Assembly: GCA_020249505.1 (NCBI GenBank)
Contig: JADCFN010000018.1
Coordinates: 1-45,368, forward strand
Direction: 5' to 3'
DNA: 45,368 nt
From: Roseomonas sp.
Lineage (GTDB): Bacteria > Pseudomonadota > Alphaproteobacteria > Acetobacterales > Acetobacteraceae
This document shows positions 36,077 to 44,269 of the stretch, in pieces (positions within the stretch are counted from its first letter, which is position 1; every line of letters begins with the position of its first letter). Position numbers and translations under genes: made by a program. The notes under the pieces were generated by a model. That model searched no databases and was not told the DNA's origin. It saw nothing but the letters and a program-made list of their open reading frames with translations.

Positions 36077-37042
36077 CTATTCCGGCTCAATCCCCGCAGC
36101 CTTGATCTGACGTGCCCAGGTTTCGATCTGGCTGCGGATGAAGGCGCCGAACTCCTCAGGGGTGGAGGTCACGCGCTCAATGCCAAAGGTCGCCAGGCGG
36201 TCCGCGGTTTCCTGCCTTTCCCATACCTTGCGCAGCGCTGCATTCCAGGCGGTGACGACCTCCGCCGGCATACGCGCCGGGCCAACGGCGCCCATCCAGG
36301 ACAGCAATTCAAAGCCGGGCAGGCCCGCTTCGGCCAGCGTTGGTTCATTCGGCAAAAGCGGTGTGCGCGTGGCGGAAGTAATACCAAGCGAGCGCAGCTT
36401 GCCTTCCTGCAAAAAGCCGCGCGAAGCCGCCACATCCACAATAATGCCCGTGACACGCCCCGCAATCACATCCGTCATGGCGGGCGGGGTGGAACGATAG
36501 GGCACATGCTCCATCTGGATATTGCCGATGGAAGTCAGCATCGCGCCGCCCACAACGCCGGTTGTATTGCCCGAAGCATAGTTCAGCTTGCCGGGCTGGG
36601 ACCGCGCCAGGGCGAGGAATTCGCGCAGGTTGCGCACCGGCACCTGATCATTCACTGCAAGCACGAAGATGTAAGTCCCCATGCGCCCGATCGGCGTGAA
36701 ATCATTGATGGCGTCATAGGTTGGGCGCTTCATCAGTGCAGGGGTCGCGCCATGCGGGCTATTAGTGGTGATCATCACCGTATGGCCATCCGGCGCGGCG
36801 CGGGCGGTCGCGACTGCGGCAATCGCGCCATTGGCACCTGGGCGGTTATCCACCACCACCTGGGAACCCCATTCCTGTTCCAGCAGGCTGGCGAGTAGGC
36901 GCGAAACGGAATCGGTCCCCGACCCGGCAGCGAAGGGCACAATCAGCGTCACCGGGCGGGATGGCTTCCAGGCTGCTTGCGCACTGGCGGCGAAAGGCAG
37001 GGCGGCGGTGGCGGCGATCAGGGTACGACGGGACATCGGCAT
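36077..37042 (-). CDS. Bug/TctC-family solute receptor (second copy)
   Basis: A 321-aa periplasmic receptor of the tripartite tricarboxylate family. It has a signal peptide (MPMSRRTLIA, hydrophobic core, cleavage near ASAQA-AW), then TLIVPFAAGSGTDSVSRLL, VVVDNRPGANGAIA and HVPYRSTPPAM. The ATG at 37042 has an AAAGGAAA site. It is clearly diverged from the copy at 6462-7430. No TctA/TctB genes are adjacent. The ligand is not predictable. It stands alone, divergent from the glycosyltransferase gene. Confidence 0.93.
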   Translation of the reverse strand: MPMSRRTLIAATAALPFAASAQAAWKPSRPVTLIVPFAAGSGTDSVSRLLASLLEQEWGSQVVVDNRPGANGAIAAVATARAAPDGHTVMITTNSPHGATPALMKRPTYDAINDFTPIGRMGTYIFVLAVNDQVPVRNLREFLALARSQPGKLNYASGNTTGVVGGAMLTSIGNIQMEHVPYRSTPPAMTDVIAGRVTGIIVDVAASRGFLQEGKLRSLGITSATRTPLLPNEPTLAEAGLPGFELLSWMGAVGPARMPAEVVTAWNAALRKVWERQETADRLATFGIERVTSTPEEFGAFIRSQIETWARQIKAAGIEPE

Positions 37043-37109
37043 GGCATATTTCCTTTGTTGGGCGCCTCATAAGCGGCAAGATGGTCAAATGTCTACCTGG
37101 TGAAGAACT

Positions 37110-37134
37110 CCTGGCTTGACGGTTCAAAGCCAGG
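37110..37134. repeat. 8-bp inverted repeat overlapping the glycosyltransferase promoter
   Basis: CCTGGCTT (37110-37117) and AAGCCAGG (37127-37134) are perfect partners around a 9-bp centre. They overlap the candidate -35 and spacer of the next gene, so a repressor site is possible. An RNA role is less likely because they would lie upstream of the transcription start. Confidence 0.4.
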
Positions 37135-37143
37135 GCCGATAGC
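37116..37143 (+). promoter_or_regulatory. candidate promoter for the glycosyltransferase gene
   Basis: TTGACG at 37116-37121, a 16-bp spacer, GATAGC at 37138-37143, then 8 bp to the ATG. This is the same arrangement as upstream of the amidohydrolase at 23904 and again predicts a leaderless transcript. Confidence 0.35.
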
Positions 37144-37151
37144 TTCCTTCG

Positions 37152-38318
37152 ATGGTTACTCATATTGTCATGTCGTGGCCGGCAACTTCAATTCATGGTT
37201 GGGGGGTCTATGGGCTGAATCTGGCTCTTTCCTGGGCATCGGATCGGAGCATGGCGCTGGCTTCGACATCTGATGTCGATCGCAATGTCATCCATGTTGA
37301 TCCCCTGCGCTGGCTTGCCCTGCAGCCGTTTTCTGCACGATCCGCAGATTTACGCCGGCGTTTGGTCAAGGAAGACCCTGACCCCATCACCTTGAGCGCA
37401 GTCTTTTTGTCATCATTGGGAAATGATCTCAAAGCGCAGCCTGGGCCTCATGGTGGCCCTCTTGCGGGTCAACCTGACCTTGGTGTGGTGTTTTTTGAGA
37501 CCGAGGATCTGGGGCATAATGCGCGCGATACTGTGGCGCGTCACAATTGTATTGTTGCTGGATCAACATGGAATGCTGAAGTGCTGCGCGCCCATGGTAT
37601 CCCGTGTGTCGAAACCGTACTGCAAGGCGTGGACGCGACATTGTTTCATCCAGCCGCGAAGCGCGGGCTATTTCCAGATCGTTTTTTGGTCTTTAGTGGT
37701 GGCAAGCTGGAACCGCGAAAGGGCCAGGACAATGTCATGGCAGCTTGGCGTATCTTTGCCGCACGCCACCCGGATGCCCTGCTAGTCGTCGCCTGGGAAA
37801 ATTTTTGGCCACAAATTGCCAAGGGCATAAATGGTATCGGCCGCACCGCACCGCTTCCTTTCACGCATGATGGAAAGCCCGATGTGGATGGCTGGGCAGC
37901 AGCCAATGGCATCAAGCCGGAGCAATTCCTCAATCTTGGTTTGATTCCTAATGCATCCATGCCGACCATCTTGCGTGAAATGGACGCGGCGGTTTTTCCC
38001 AATCGCTGCGAAGGCGGCACGAATCTTGTCGCGATGGAAGCCATGGCTTGCGGTGTACCCTGTATCCTGAGCGCCAATAGCGGCCATCTTGATCTATTGC
38101 GGGATGGCACCGCATTGGCATTAACAGATCAAAGACCGATTCTAAGCGTACCTGGCTGGCGTGAAAGCAATATCGATGAAATCGTAACTGCCCTTGAGAC
38201 ACTCTACACTGACCGCACGCGCGCAGCACAAATTGGCGCGGCGGGTGCAAAGTTGTTGGCAGGCCTTACCTGGACAAAGACAGCGGCTGAGATGAAGCGC
38301 ATTATTCTGGCTATTTAG
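37152..38318 (+). CDS. glycosyltransferase, GT4-like (GT-B fold)
   Basis: A 388-aa glycosyltransferase family 1/GT4-like protein. The N-terminal SIHGWGVYGLNLALSW matches the glycine-rich acceptor loop of GT-B enzymes. The donor-side domain has GGKLEPRKGQDNVMAAWRIF and CEGGTNLVAMEAMACGVP. The two glutamates of the last motif are one residue further apart (E-x8-E) than the common E-x7-E. The DNA is less GC-rich than neighbours. It stands alone, not in a polysaccharide cluster. No ribosome binding site precedes the ATG. Sugar donor and acceptor unknown. Confidence 0.88.
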   Translation: MVTHIVMSWPATSIHGWGVYGLNLALSWASDRSMALASTSDVDRNVIHVDPLRWLALQPFSARSADLRRRLVKEDPDPITLSAVFLSSLGNDLKAQPGPHGGPLAGQPDLGVVFFETEDLGHNARDTVARHNCIVAGSTWNAEVLRAHGIPCVETVLQGVDATLFHPAAKRGLFPDRFLVFSGGKLEPRKGQDNVMAAWRIFAARHPDALLVVAWENFWPQIAKGINGIGRTAPLPFTHDGKPDVDGWAAANGIKPEQFLNLGLIPNASMPTILREMDAAVFPNRCEGGTNLVAMEAMACGVPCILSANSGHLDLLRDGTALALTDQRPILSVPGWRESNIDEIVTALETLYTDRTRAAQIGAAGAKLLAGLTWTKTAAEMKRIILAI

Positions 38319-38319
38319 A

Positions 38320-39210
38320 TCAGGCGCTTGCGATCGAAATACCTACCCGAAAAAGTCCTGCCGCCGCAGCATCTTCTTCGTCTGCGATACTCGGCACACC
38401 AAAGGCCGCAAGTGCCGCGCTGTAGCGTAGCGTCAGTGCCGCAGCACCGATGATATGCACGGGTGGCGCCACACCGGCTTCGAGCGCCGATGCCACTTCA
38501 TGCCCAATCAACAGGCCGGAAAGATAGGAAGCCGCTTCCATCTGCGGCATAGCATCAAACAGCGAAAGGCTGCGCAGACCGAAAAGCTGATGCAGCAAGC
38601 CGCCGCCCTGCCGCGCGCGATCCAAGCCGCGCGCAAAGGCGCCTGGATGATGCGCCGCGCCACGATGGAGACTCCGCGCCAAGATTGTGTGAGCGGAAAG
38701 TGCGGCGAAGACTTCCCCGGTCATATGCGTAGCAAAATCGAGGATTTGGCCAGCCCGCACCCGCACCCATTTGGAATGGCTGCCGGGCAGGCAAAGCGTT
38801 GTTTCCTGTTCAGGCAGGCGGTCCAGAACGCCCAGGATTTGCGTTTCCTCCCCGCGCATCACCTCCGGCACGCCATCCGCATCACGCGCCTTCAGCCCCG
38901 GCACCAAGCGCACCCGCGTGGCGGGGAAGGGCACGGGCAGCGTCGCGCGGGCGATTTCCGCGACACTGGCGGGGCAAGCCAGATAGGGCGCTTCCGCCCA
39001 GCCCTGCTTGCTGCCCGCCATGCCGGAAATCACCACCAGCTTTTCGCCGGCTTCCAGCCAATCTTCGGCTATTTTGCGGAGCTCATCCGGAAAGCCGCCA
39101 GGCTTCACGGACAGGATGCCCGATTTGCTCTCGCGCTTGTCCAGCACAGCCCCGGCCTGGTCCAGCCGATAGGCGCGCAGCGATGTGGTGCCCCAATCCA
39201 GGCCGATCAT
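38320..39210 (-). CDS. dgoK: 2-dehydro-3-deoxygalactonokinase-like protein
   Basis: A 296-aa sugar kinase of the DgoK family (E. coli DgoK is 292 aa), phosphorylating 2-keto-3-deoxygalactonate. The ATPase-core opening IGLDWGTTSLRAY and the family segments ISGMAGSKQGW, LPGSHSKWV and MTGEVFAAL are present. The ATG at 39210 is preferred because a GAAGGGGG site lies 8 bases upstream. An ATG at 39240 has none. The KDPGal aldolase DgoA, usually adjacent or fused, is absent here, so the pathway is not complete in the window. It is convergent with the glycosyltransferase, with one base between. Confidence 0.9.
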   Translation of the reverse strand: MIGLDWGTTSLRAYRLDQAGAVLDKRESKSGILSVKPGGFPDELRKIAEDWLEAGEKLVVISGMAGSKQGWAEAPYLACPASVAEIARATLPVPFPATRVRLVPGLKARDADGVPEVMRGEETQILGVLDRLPEQETTLCLPGSHSKWVRVRAGQILDFATHMTGEVFAALSAHTILARSLHRGAAHHPGAFARGLDRARQGGGLLHQLFGLRSLSLFDAMPQMEAASYLSGLLIGHEVASALEAGVAPPVHIIGAAALTLRYSAALAAFGVPSIADEEDAAAAGLFRVGISIASA

Positions 39211-39292
39211 GCCGGCTGCCCCCTTCCATGGCGCAGTCATGCCGCAGAAAGCTTAACGAGTGGTCAGGACGCCCCGCAAGCCAGCCCCCGAG

Positions 39293-40294
39293 TCACCGCG
39301 CCGGCAGCAGCCCGATGATCTCCCGCGCCTGCTTCATGATGGGCTCCGCCACCGCATTGGCGCGCGCGGCGCCCAGATGCAGCGCGGCATCCAGGGCGCC
39401 GGGGTCGGTCAGCAAGCGGCGCATCTCAGCGGCGATGGGGGAAAGATGCGCGACAAGCGCTTCCGTCAGCGTGCCCTTGAAGGCGCCAAAGCCCTGGCCT
39501 GAATGTTCCCGCAGCACGTTTTCCGGCAACGTGTCCGTAATCGCCGCCATGATGCCAACCAGGTTGCGTGCTTCCGGCCTGCCTTCCAGCCCGGCCATAT
39601 GCTCGGGGATTGGTTCGGCATCCGTCTTGGCGCGGCGGATTTTGAGCGCAATAGCATCCGCATCATCGGTGAGGTTGATGCGTGACTGATCCGATGGATC
39701 GGATTTCGACATTTTCTTGGTGCCATCGCGGAGCGACATGACGCGCGCGGCAACGCCCTGGATCAGCGGTTCGATATTGGGGAAGAATTCCACGCCATAA
39801 TCATGGTTGAATTTTTGCGCGATATCATTGGCCAATTCCAGATGCTGCTTCTGATCGTCACCCACCGGCACCTTGGTCGCGTGATAGGCCAAAATATCCG
39901 CCGCCATCAGGTTCGGATAAACATAAAGCCCCGCTGAGGCCGCTTCGCGATCCTTCCCTGCCTTGTCCTTGAATTGCGTCATGCGATTGAGCCAACCGAT
40001 GCGCGCGACGCAATTGAAGATCCACCCAAGCTCCGCATGCGCCGGCACGTGGGATTGCACGAACAGGGTGCAGCGCTTGGGATCAAGCCCGCAGGCAATC
40101 AGCGCCGCGGCCATTTCGCGCGTTTGGCGCGAAAGCTCCTTCGGATCCTGCCAGACGGTGATGGCGTGCAAATCCACAATGCAGAAAATGCTTTCATGCG
40201 CATCCTGCATCGGCACCCAATTGCGGATGGCGCCCAGGTAATTGCCAAGGGTTGGAACGCCGGAAGGCTGAATGCCGGAAAAGACGCGCGTCAT
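39293..40294 (-). CDS. trpS: tryptophanyl-tRNA synthetase
   Basis: A 333-aa class Ic aminoacyl-tRNA synthetase charging tRNA(Trp). The HIGH-equivalent region is [18 protein letters not shown] and the second signature is KKMSKSD. The dimer-type core motifs [16 protein letters not shown] are present. Length is standard for the bacterial enzyme. I use the ATG at 40294. A GTG four codons upstream is possible, and neither has a strong ribosome binding site. It is a single gene between dgoK and yggS on the same strand. Confidence 0.96.
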   Translation of the reverse strand: MTRVFSGIQPSGVPTLGNYLGAIRNWVPMQDAHESIFCIVDLHAITVWQDPKELSRQTREMAAALIACGLDPKRCTLFVQSHVPAHAELGWIFNCVARIGWLNRMTQFKDKAGKDREAASAGLYVYPNLMAADILAYHATKVPVGDDQKQHLELANDIAQKFNHDYGVEFFPNIEPLIQGVAARVMSLRDGTKKMSKSDPSDQSRINLTDDADAIALKIRRAKTDAEPIPEHMAGLEGRPEARNLVGIMAAITDTLPENVLREHSGQGFGAFKGTLTEALVAHLSPIAAEMRRLLTDPGALDAALHLGAARANAVAEPIMKQAREIIGLLPAR

Positions 40295-40370
40295 GAGCTT
40301 GTTCACCGTGGGAAAAACCTTGCCGCGTGATCCCGCGCTATGCCCCTGGCGTCAAGCGGCGGATGCGTGA

Positions 40371-41045
40371 TCAGCCGCGCGCCCCGAAAATGGCGCTGCC
40401 CACGCGCACATGGGTCGCCCCTTCGGCAATCGCGGCCTCAAAATCGCCACTCATGCCCATGGAAAGGATGGGCAGCCCATGCTTCGCCGCCAGATTGGCA
40501 AGGTAGGCGAAATGCGGGCGAGGGTCGCCTTCCACGGGCGGGATGCACATCAAGCCCTTCACTGGCAGCCCGAAATCATCCCGCACGGCGCGGATGAAGG
40601 CATCGGCTTCGGCGCGCGGGCAGCCGGCCTTCTGCGCCTCATCCCCCGTATTCACCTGCACCAGCAGATCAGGCCGGCGGCCTTCCTTGGCCATGGCATC
40701 GGCAATGGCTTCGGCCAGCTTGGGCCGGTCCAGCGTTTCGATCACATCCGCGATCTTCACCGCGTCCCGCGCCTTATTGGTCTGCAAGCCGCCGATGATA
40801 TGAAGCTGAAGCCCTGGATAGACCGGGCGCAGCCCCGGAAATTTCTGCGCCGCTTCCTGGACCCGGTTTTCGCCAAACACCATCTGCCCAGCGGCGAGGG
40901 CGGCTTCCACCGCCTCCACCGGGTTGGTCTTGGAAACGGCCACCAGGGTCACGGCATTTGCCGGACGATTGGCGCGGGCGCAGGCTTCCCCGATTCGCGC
41001 CCGAATGCGGGAGAGGTTGTCGGCAATGGCAAGGGCATCGGTCAT
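40371..41045 (-). CDS. PLP homeostasis protein YggS/PLPBP
   Basis: A 224-aa fold-type III PLP-binding protein of the YggS/PROSC family. Lys39 in LVAVSKTNP binds the cofactor. FGENRVQEA, the IGGLQTNKAR segment (usually IGxLQxNK) and the end LSMGMSGDFEAAIAEGATHVRVGSAIFG are diagnostic. It buffers free pyridoxal phosphate and has no known catalytic role. The ATG at 41045 shares two bases with the start of the plus-strand ThiE-like gene (a CATG overlap), so each promoter must lie inside the other gene. Confidence 0.93.
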   Translation of the reverse strand: MTDALAIADNLSRIRARIGEACARANRPANAVTLVAVSKTNPVEAVEAALAAGQMVFGENRVQEAAQKFPGLRPVYPGLQLHIIGGLQTNKARDAVKIADVIETLDRPKLAEAIADAMAKEGRRPDLLVQVNTGDEAQKAGCPRAEADAFIRAVRDDFGLPVKGLMCIPPVEGDPRPHFAYLANLAAKHGLPILSMGMSGDFEAAIAEGATHVRVGSAIFGARG

Positions 41046-41694
41046 GGCAAAGCCAAATGGCAGGGAATCGGCCCCGCTTCCAGGGGTGCGCCCCGCCTGG
41101 GGCCGATTCGCCCGCCCGGCGCCGAGTGGTCTGCCCCGGCTATGGCTGTTCAGCGACCCGGCGCGGCTGCCGGACCCGCGCGCGGCCATGCAGCGCCTGC
41201 CGCGGGGCGCTGGGGTAGTGCTGCGCGGCCTGGCGCCGGGCCTACTGAAGCCTGTGGCGCGACTCGCAAAACAGCGCGGCCTGACTTTACTGGTAGCCGG
41301 CGATGGCCGGGCGGCTTTGGCTTTGCGGGCGGGGCTGCATGTGCCGGATCGGCGGGAAAGCCTTGGCCTGCTGCCGTTTTTGACTGCGCGCCGGGCCGCG
41401 CCGGGCCGCTTTATGTTGAGCATGGCAGCCCATGGCGGGCAGCGCGGCCCAGCGCGGACCAGGCGCCTGAAGCCCGATTGCCTGTTCCTGTCACCGCTGT
41501 TCCCAACCGAAAGCCACCCCGGCGCGCCCGCCTTGGGCGTTTCGCGCTGGGCTGCCATGGCCCGCGGGCTGAGAAAACCAGCCATGGCTTTGGGGGGCGT
41601 CACACCCGCCCGCCTAGGCGCGGTGCCCCGCTGCGCCGCGGGGGTTGCGGCCATTGGTGGGTTGGCACCCCCTGTTGCACACTTGCCACAGTGA
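41044..41694 (+). CDS. ThiE/TenI-fold protein, degenerate active site
   Basis: A 216-aa protein with the C-terminal half of the thiamine phosphate synthase/TenI family: FLSPLFPTESHPGAPALG and ALGGVTPARLGAVP with the closing GVAAIGGL. The N-terminal half lacks the usual catalytic motifs. The NDR region reads AGDGR and the GADGVHL region reads AGLHVPD, so true ThiE activity is doubtful. It may be one of the alphaproteobacterial ThiE-like proteins of unknown role. In-frame ATGs exist at 41026 and 41044. I use 41044. Base composition is very GC-rich. It is followed by the porin leader region. Confidence 0.75.
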   Translation: MAKPNGRESAPLPGVRPAWGRFARPAPSGLPRLWLFSDPARLPDPRAAMQRLPRGAGVVLRGLAPGLLKPVARLAKQRGLTLLVAGDGRAALALRAGLHVPDRRESLGLLPFLTARRAAPGRFMLSMAAHGGQRGPARTRRLKPDCLFLSPLFPTESHPGAPALGVSRWAAMARGLRKPAMALGGVTPARLGAVPRCAAGVAAIGGLAPPVAHLPQ

Positions 41695-41807
41695 TGTGAC
41701 CAAGTCGCGCCAGACCTTTCTGAGAGGTTGCGGCCAGCGCGCTGAAATGATCATAGTCCCGTAAGGTCTGGAGGCTTTGGCGCCCGTAATGGGTGTTTGG
41801 GCTTCTT

Positions 41808-41863
41808 TCCTGCCGGGGGCAGGGGCCGAGGAACACTGCCGGATTTTCCGGCTATGAGGAGGA
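41808..41863 (+). promoter_or_regulatory. porin mRNA leader with two short hairpins and a strong ribosome binding site
   Basis: Two perfect 6-bp stems with 3-nt loops (41809-41823 and 41838-41852) sit directly before GAGGAGGA at 41856-41863, 5 bases from the porin ATG. Such leaders often stabilise abundant outer-membrane protein mRNAs or bind small RNAs. The promoter itself could not be placed in the 174-bp gap. Confidence 0.45.
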
Positions 41864-41868
41864 CTTGA

Positions 41869-43350
41869 ATGCGTAAAATTCTTCTGGGGACAACGGCTGT
41901 TGTCGGCCTCGCGCTCGTCGCGCCGGTTGCCAATGCCCAGCAGGCCCGCCCGGCCGCCGCGCCGGCTGCCCCGCCGGCCCTGCCCGCCACTTCCGTGGCG
42001 CCCACCGGCACCGCCGCCGCCCTGTTCCAGACCCCGGTCGGCATCACCGGCGCTGGCCCGCATGGCAATGATGGCGTGCCGAACGTTCCCACAACGCCGA
42101 CGACCAGCGGCTTGATCGTGCGCCTTGGCGGCTATTTTGAGTTCACCTACGGCAACGTGCAGGATGATGCTGATAAGGCGTTCTTCCGGAACAGCGCCGG
42201 TTCGACTGCGGCAGGTAAAGATACCACAACTAACGTGATTGATTCGACCGGCGCTGTGATTGGTACCGTCACGACGCCAGGCGCTGCCGCTGTCAACCTG
42301 AACAACGCCAGGGGCCGTCAGCGTTCCGACTTCCGTAACGACGCTGAAATCAACCTTTATGTTGATGGTGTCGCGGCGAATGGCATGCGCTACGGTGCCA
42401 TGCTCGAAATGCAGATGGACAATATGGTCAGCACCGCAGGTGATGGCACAGGCGTCAGCTTCGATGAACTTTACGGGTTCGTAAAGGGCGGTTGGGGTGA
42501 AATCCGCTTCGGTCAGGAAGATAGCGCGGCGTCCCTGCTCCAGGTACGCCGCCCCGCGACTCAGGGCCTTGGTGAGTCAGGCGATTGGGATGAGTTCCTC
42601 CCGTCCCCTGGTTATGTTGGTGCCGGCATTGGCGACGGCAACGACGCGACCAAGATCATCTACCTTTCTCCGCAGATGATGGGTTTTGACTTTGGTGTGT
42701 CCTATGCGGCCAACCGTGGCGAAGGTGAACGCGCGGATAATGCCAGCAGCACCACCGCCTTCCAGCGTGATTTCACAGGTCTGACCAACGAAATCTCCGC
42801 AGCGCTGCGTTATCGCGGCACCTTCGGTGATGTTGGCGTGCAGGCATCATTGGCCGGCCAGTTTGCTGACCCTGCCCAGCAATCCGCCAATGGCGCGCCG
42901 CTCGCGTCAAAAGACCAGAACATCACCACCTACTCTGCCGGCCTCCTGCTGCGCGCTTGGGGCTTTGCGGTCGGTGGCGATTACACCTGGGGCAACTACC
43001 GTACGGTCCCGGCTGGCGGTTCGATCGCCCAAGGTATTGATGGCAGCACGCAATATGCCGCCGGTATTACCTACACGATCGGTGCCCTCAGCCTCGGCGG
43101 TCTTTATTCCGTGGCTGAGCAGGATAATGGCGCCACGGTTGCTGACCGTACCCAGACCTATTGGGGTCTTGGCGCTGCCTATGTTCTTGCCCCAGGCATG
43201 ACCTTGTTTGGCAGCTATAACCAGATCAAGGACGAAAATATTCCGACAGCAGCGCCAACCAGCGCTGGTGCAACTCTGGCGAAGTTTGGTCCAAACGACC
43301 TCACGCGCGACATTACCGTGCTCGTCGCGGGCGTGCGCGTCGCCTTCTGA
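41869..43350 (+). CDS. outer-membrane porin
   Basis: A 493-aa general (gram-negative type) porin. Residues 1-23 are a signal peptide ending VANAQ, followed by an Ala/Pro-rich linker (about 25-65) unusual in length. A beta-barrel with alternating strands follows, such as LIVRLGGYFEFTYGN and GEIRFGQEDSA, the latter typical of porin loop 3. The C-terminus is aromatic (VRVAF), the assembly signal recognised by BamA. It forms a trimeric diffusion channel in the outer membrane. The ribosome binding site is excellent and an intrinsic terminator follows the stop, so it is a single-gene, probably highly expressed unit. Confidence 0.94.
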   Translation: MRKILLGTTAVVGLALVAPVANAQQARPAAAPAAPPALPATSVAPTGTAAALFQTPVGITGAGPHGNDGVPNVPTTPTTSGLIVRLGGYFEFTYGNVQDDADKAFFRNSAGSTAAGKDTTTNVIDSTGAVIGTVTTPGAAAVNLNNARGRQRSDFRNDAEINLYVDGVAANGMRYGAMLEMQMDNMVSTAGDGTGVSFDELYGFVKGGWGEIRFGQEDSAASLLQVRRPATQGLGESGDWDEFLPSPGYVGAGIGDGNDATKIIYLSPQMMGFDFGVSYAANRGEGERADNASSTTAFQRDFTGLTNEISAALRYRGTFGDVGVQASLAGQFADPAQQSANGAPLASKDQNITTYSAGLLLRAWGFAVGGDYTWGNYRTVPAGGSIAQGIDGSTQYAAGITYTIGALSLGGLYSVAEQDNGATVADRTQTYWGLGAAYVLAPGMTLFGSYNQIKDENIPTAAPTSAGATLAKFGPNDLTRDITVLVAGVRVAF

Positions 43351-43373
43351 TCTTCGGATCATTCGGCAAAAAG

Positions 43374-43402
43374 GCGGCAGGGGAAACCCTGCCGCTTTTT
43401 TT
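43374..43402 (+). terminator. intrinsic terminator of the porin gene
   Basis: A 9-bp perfect GC-rich stem (43374-43382 with 43387-43395), a 4-nt loop and a run of seven T, 24 bp after the porin stop. Confidence 0.95.
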
Positions 43403-43650
43403 GTGTCCGAACTTGATCAAGGTGATGCTTGTTTCCTCCGTTGCCTTTTCACGGAAAGGTACGGCCGGAATCATCAGGCGCAGGTCGCCCAAGCCTGAGT
43501 TTTTTGGGCAGTAAACGCGTCTGGGCAAGCTGCCGTAAGAGCCGTATCACGGATCGTGCTGAGCTATACGCGCTGGCATTTCTGATGCCATCATAACCCT
43601 GGCCGGGGCTGCTGGTCTGCTTGGGACGCCACAAAGCGCCCTAATCAGTC

Positions 43651-43656
43651 TATGAT
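43651..43656 (+). promoter_or_regulatory. candidate -10 element (TATGAT) upstream of the gmhA-like gene
   Basis: TATGAT closely matches the sigma70 -10 and lies 28 bp before the chosen ATG at 43685, with a GGAG site between them. No convincing -35 was found. It overlaps a possible upstream ATG at 43652, which supports the downstream start. The remaining bases 43403-43650 show nothing recognisable. Confidence 0.35.
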
Positions 43657-43684
43657 GCGCTGCGAAGCGTTGGAGCCGTTCATC

Positions 43685-44269
43685 ATGAAAGAACAAGCGC
43701 GTTTGAAGGTGATGATGGAGGATGGCATTGCCCTCCGCCGGCATGTCGCGAGCGATATGGCGCCATTGGTCTTTCAAGCGATTGATCTGTGCGAAGCCTC
43801 GTTGCGGGGCAGCGGGAGACTGTTTTTCTGCGGCAATGGTGGCAGCGCTGCAGATGCGCAGCATCTGGCAACTGAATTATTGGTACGCCTCAGGTCTCGG
43901 GTTGAACGCCCGTCGTGGCCGGCAATCGCACTCACGCTTGATCCTACGGCGCTGACCGCGGGCGGCAATGATTATGGTTTTGAGGATGTCTTCGCGCGAC
44001 CCCTTTCTGGCCTGGGCCGGCAGGGTGATGTGCTTTTTGGGATCACAACATCCGGCCGGTCGCCGAATGTCATCAAGGCACTTCAGGTGGCGCGTGATAT
44101 GGGAATCAGAACGATTGGTTTCCTGGGTGGAGATGGCGGTGCTGCCGCAGCCCTTTGCGATGTTGCCCTGATCGTGCCGAGCAGTGAAACCGCGCGTATC
44201 CAGGAAACACATATCGCGCTGGGGCACGCCATCCTGGAATTGCTTGAAGATCGGCTGATCGCGCAATGA
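43685..44269 (+). CDS. phosphoheptose isomerase-like SIS-domain protein
   Basis: A 194-aa SIS-domain protein close to GmhA (sedoheptulose 7-phosphate isomerase), which makes heptose precursors for lipopolysaccharide or capsule. The SIS core FCGNGGSAADAQHLATEL and FGITTSGRSPNVIKAL are present. ETARIQETHIALGHAILE carries the glutamine and histidine that bind zinc in GmhA. The length suits the family only if the ATG at 43685 is used. It overlaps the epimerase start by 4 bp. The pairing suggests surface-glycan sugar synthesis. Confidence 0.88.
   Translation: MKEQARLKVMMEDGIALRRHVASDMAPLVFQAIDLCEASLRGSGRLFFCGNGGSAADAQHLATELLVRLRSRVERPSWPAIALTLDPTALTAGGNDYGFEDVFARPLSGLGRQGDVLFGITTSGRSPNVIKALQVARDMGIRTIGFLGGDGGAAAALCDVALIVPSSETARIQETHIALGHAILELLEDRLIAQ

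Noticed and set aside
40410-41699. 429-codon plus-strand frame across yggS and the ThiE-like gene
   Set aside because: It is antisense to yggS and out of frame with the ThiE-like gene, and its composition (Gly, Arg, Ala, Pro) is that of a shadow frame.
43403-43650. Possible small genes between the porin terminator and the gmhA-like gene
   Set aside because: Short frames on both strands lack ribosome binding sites and recognisable composition. Nothing could be supported.
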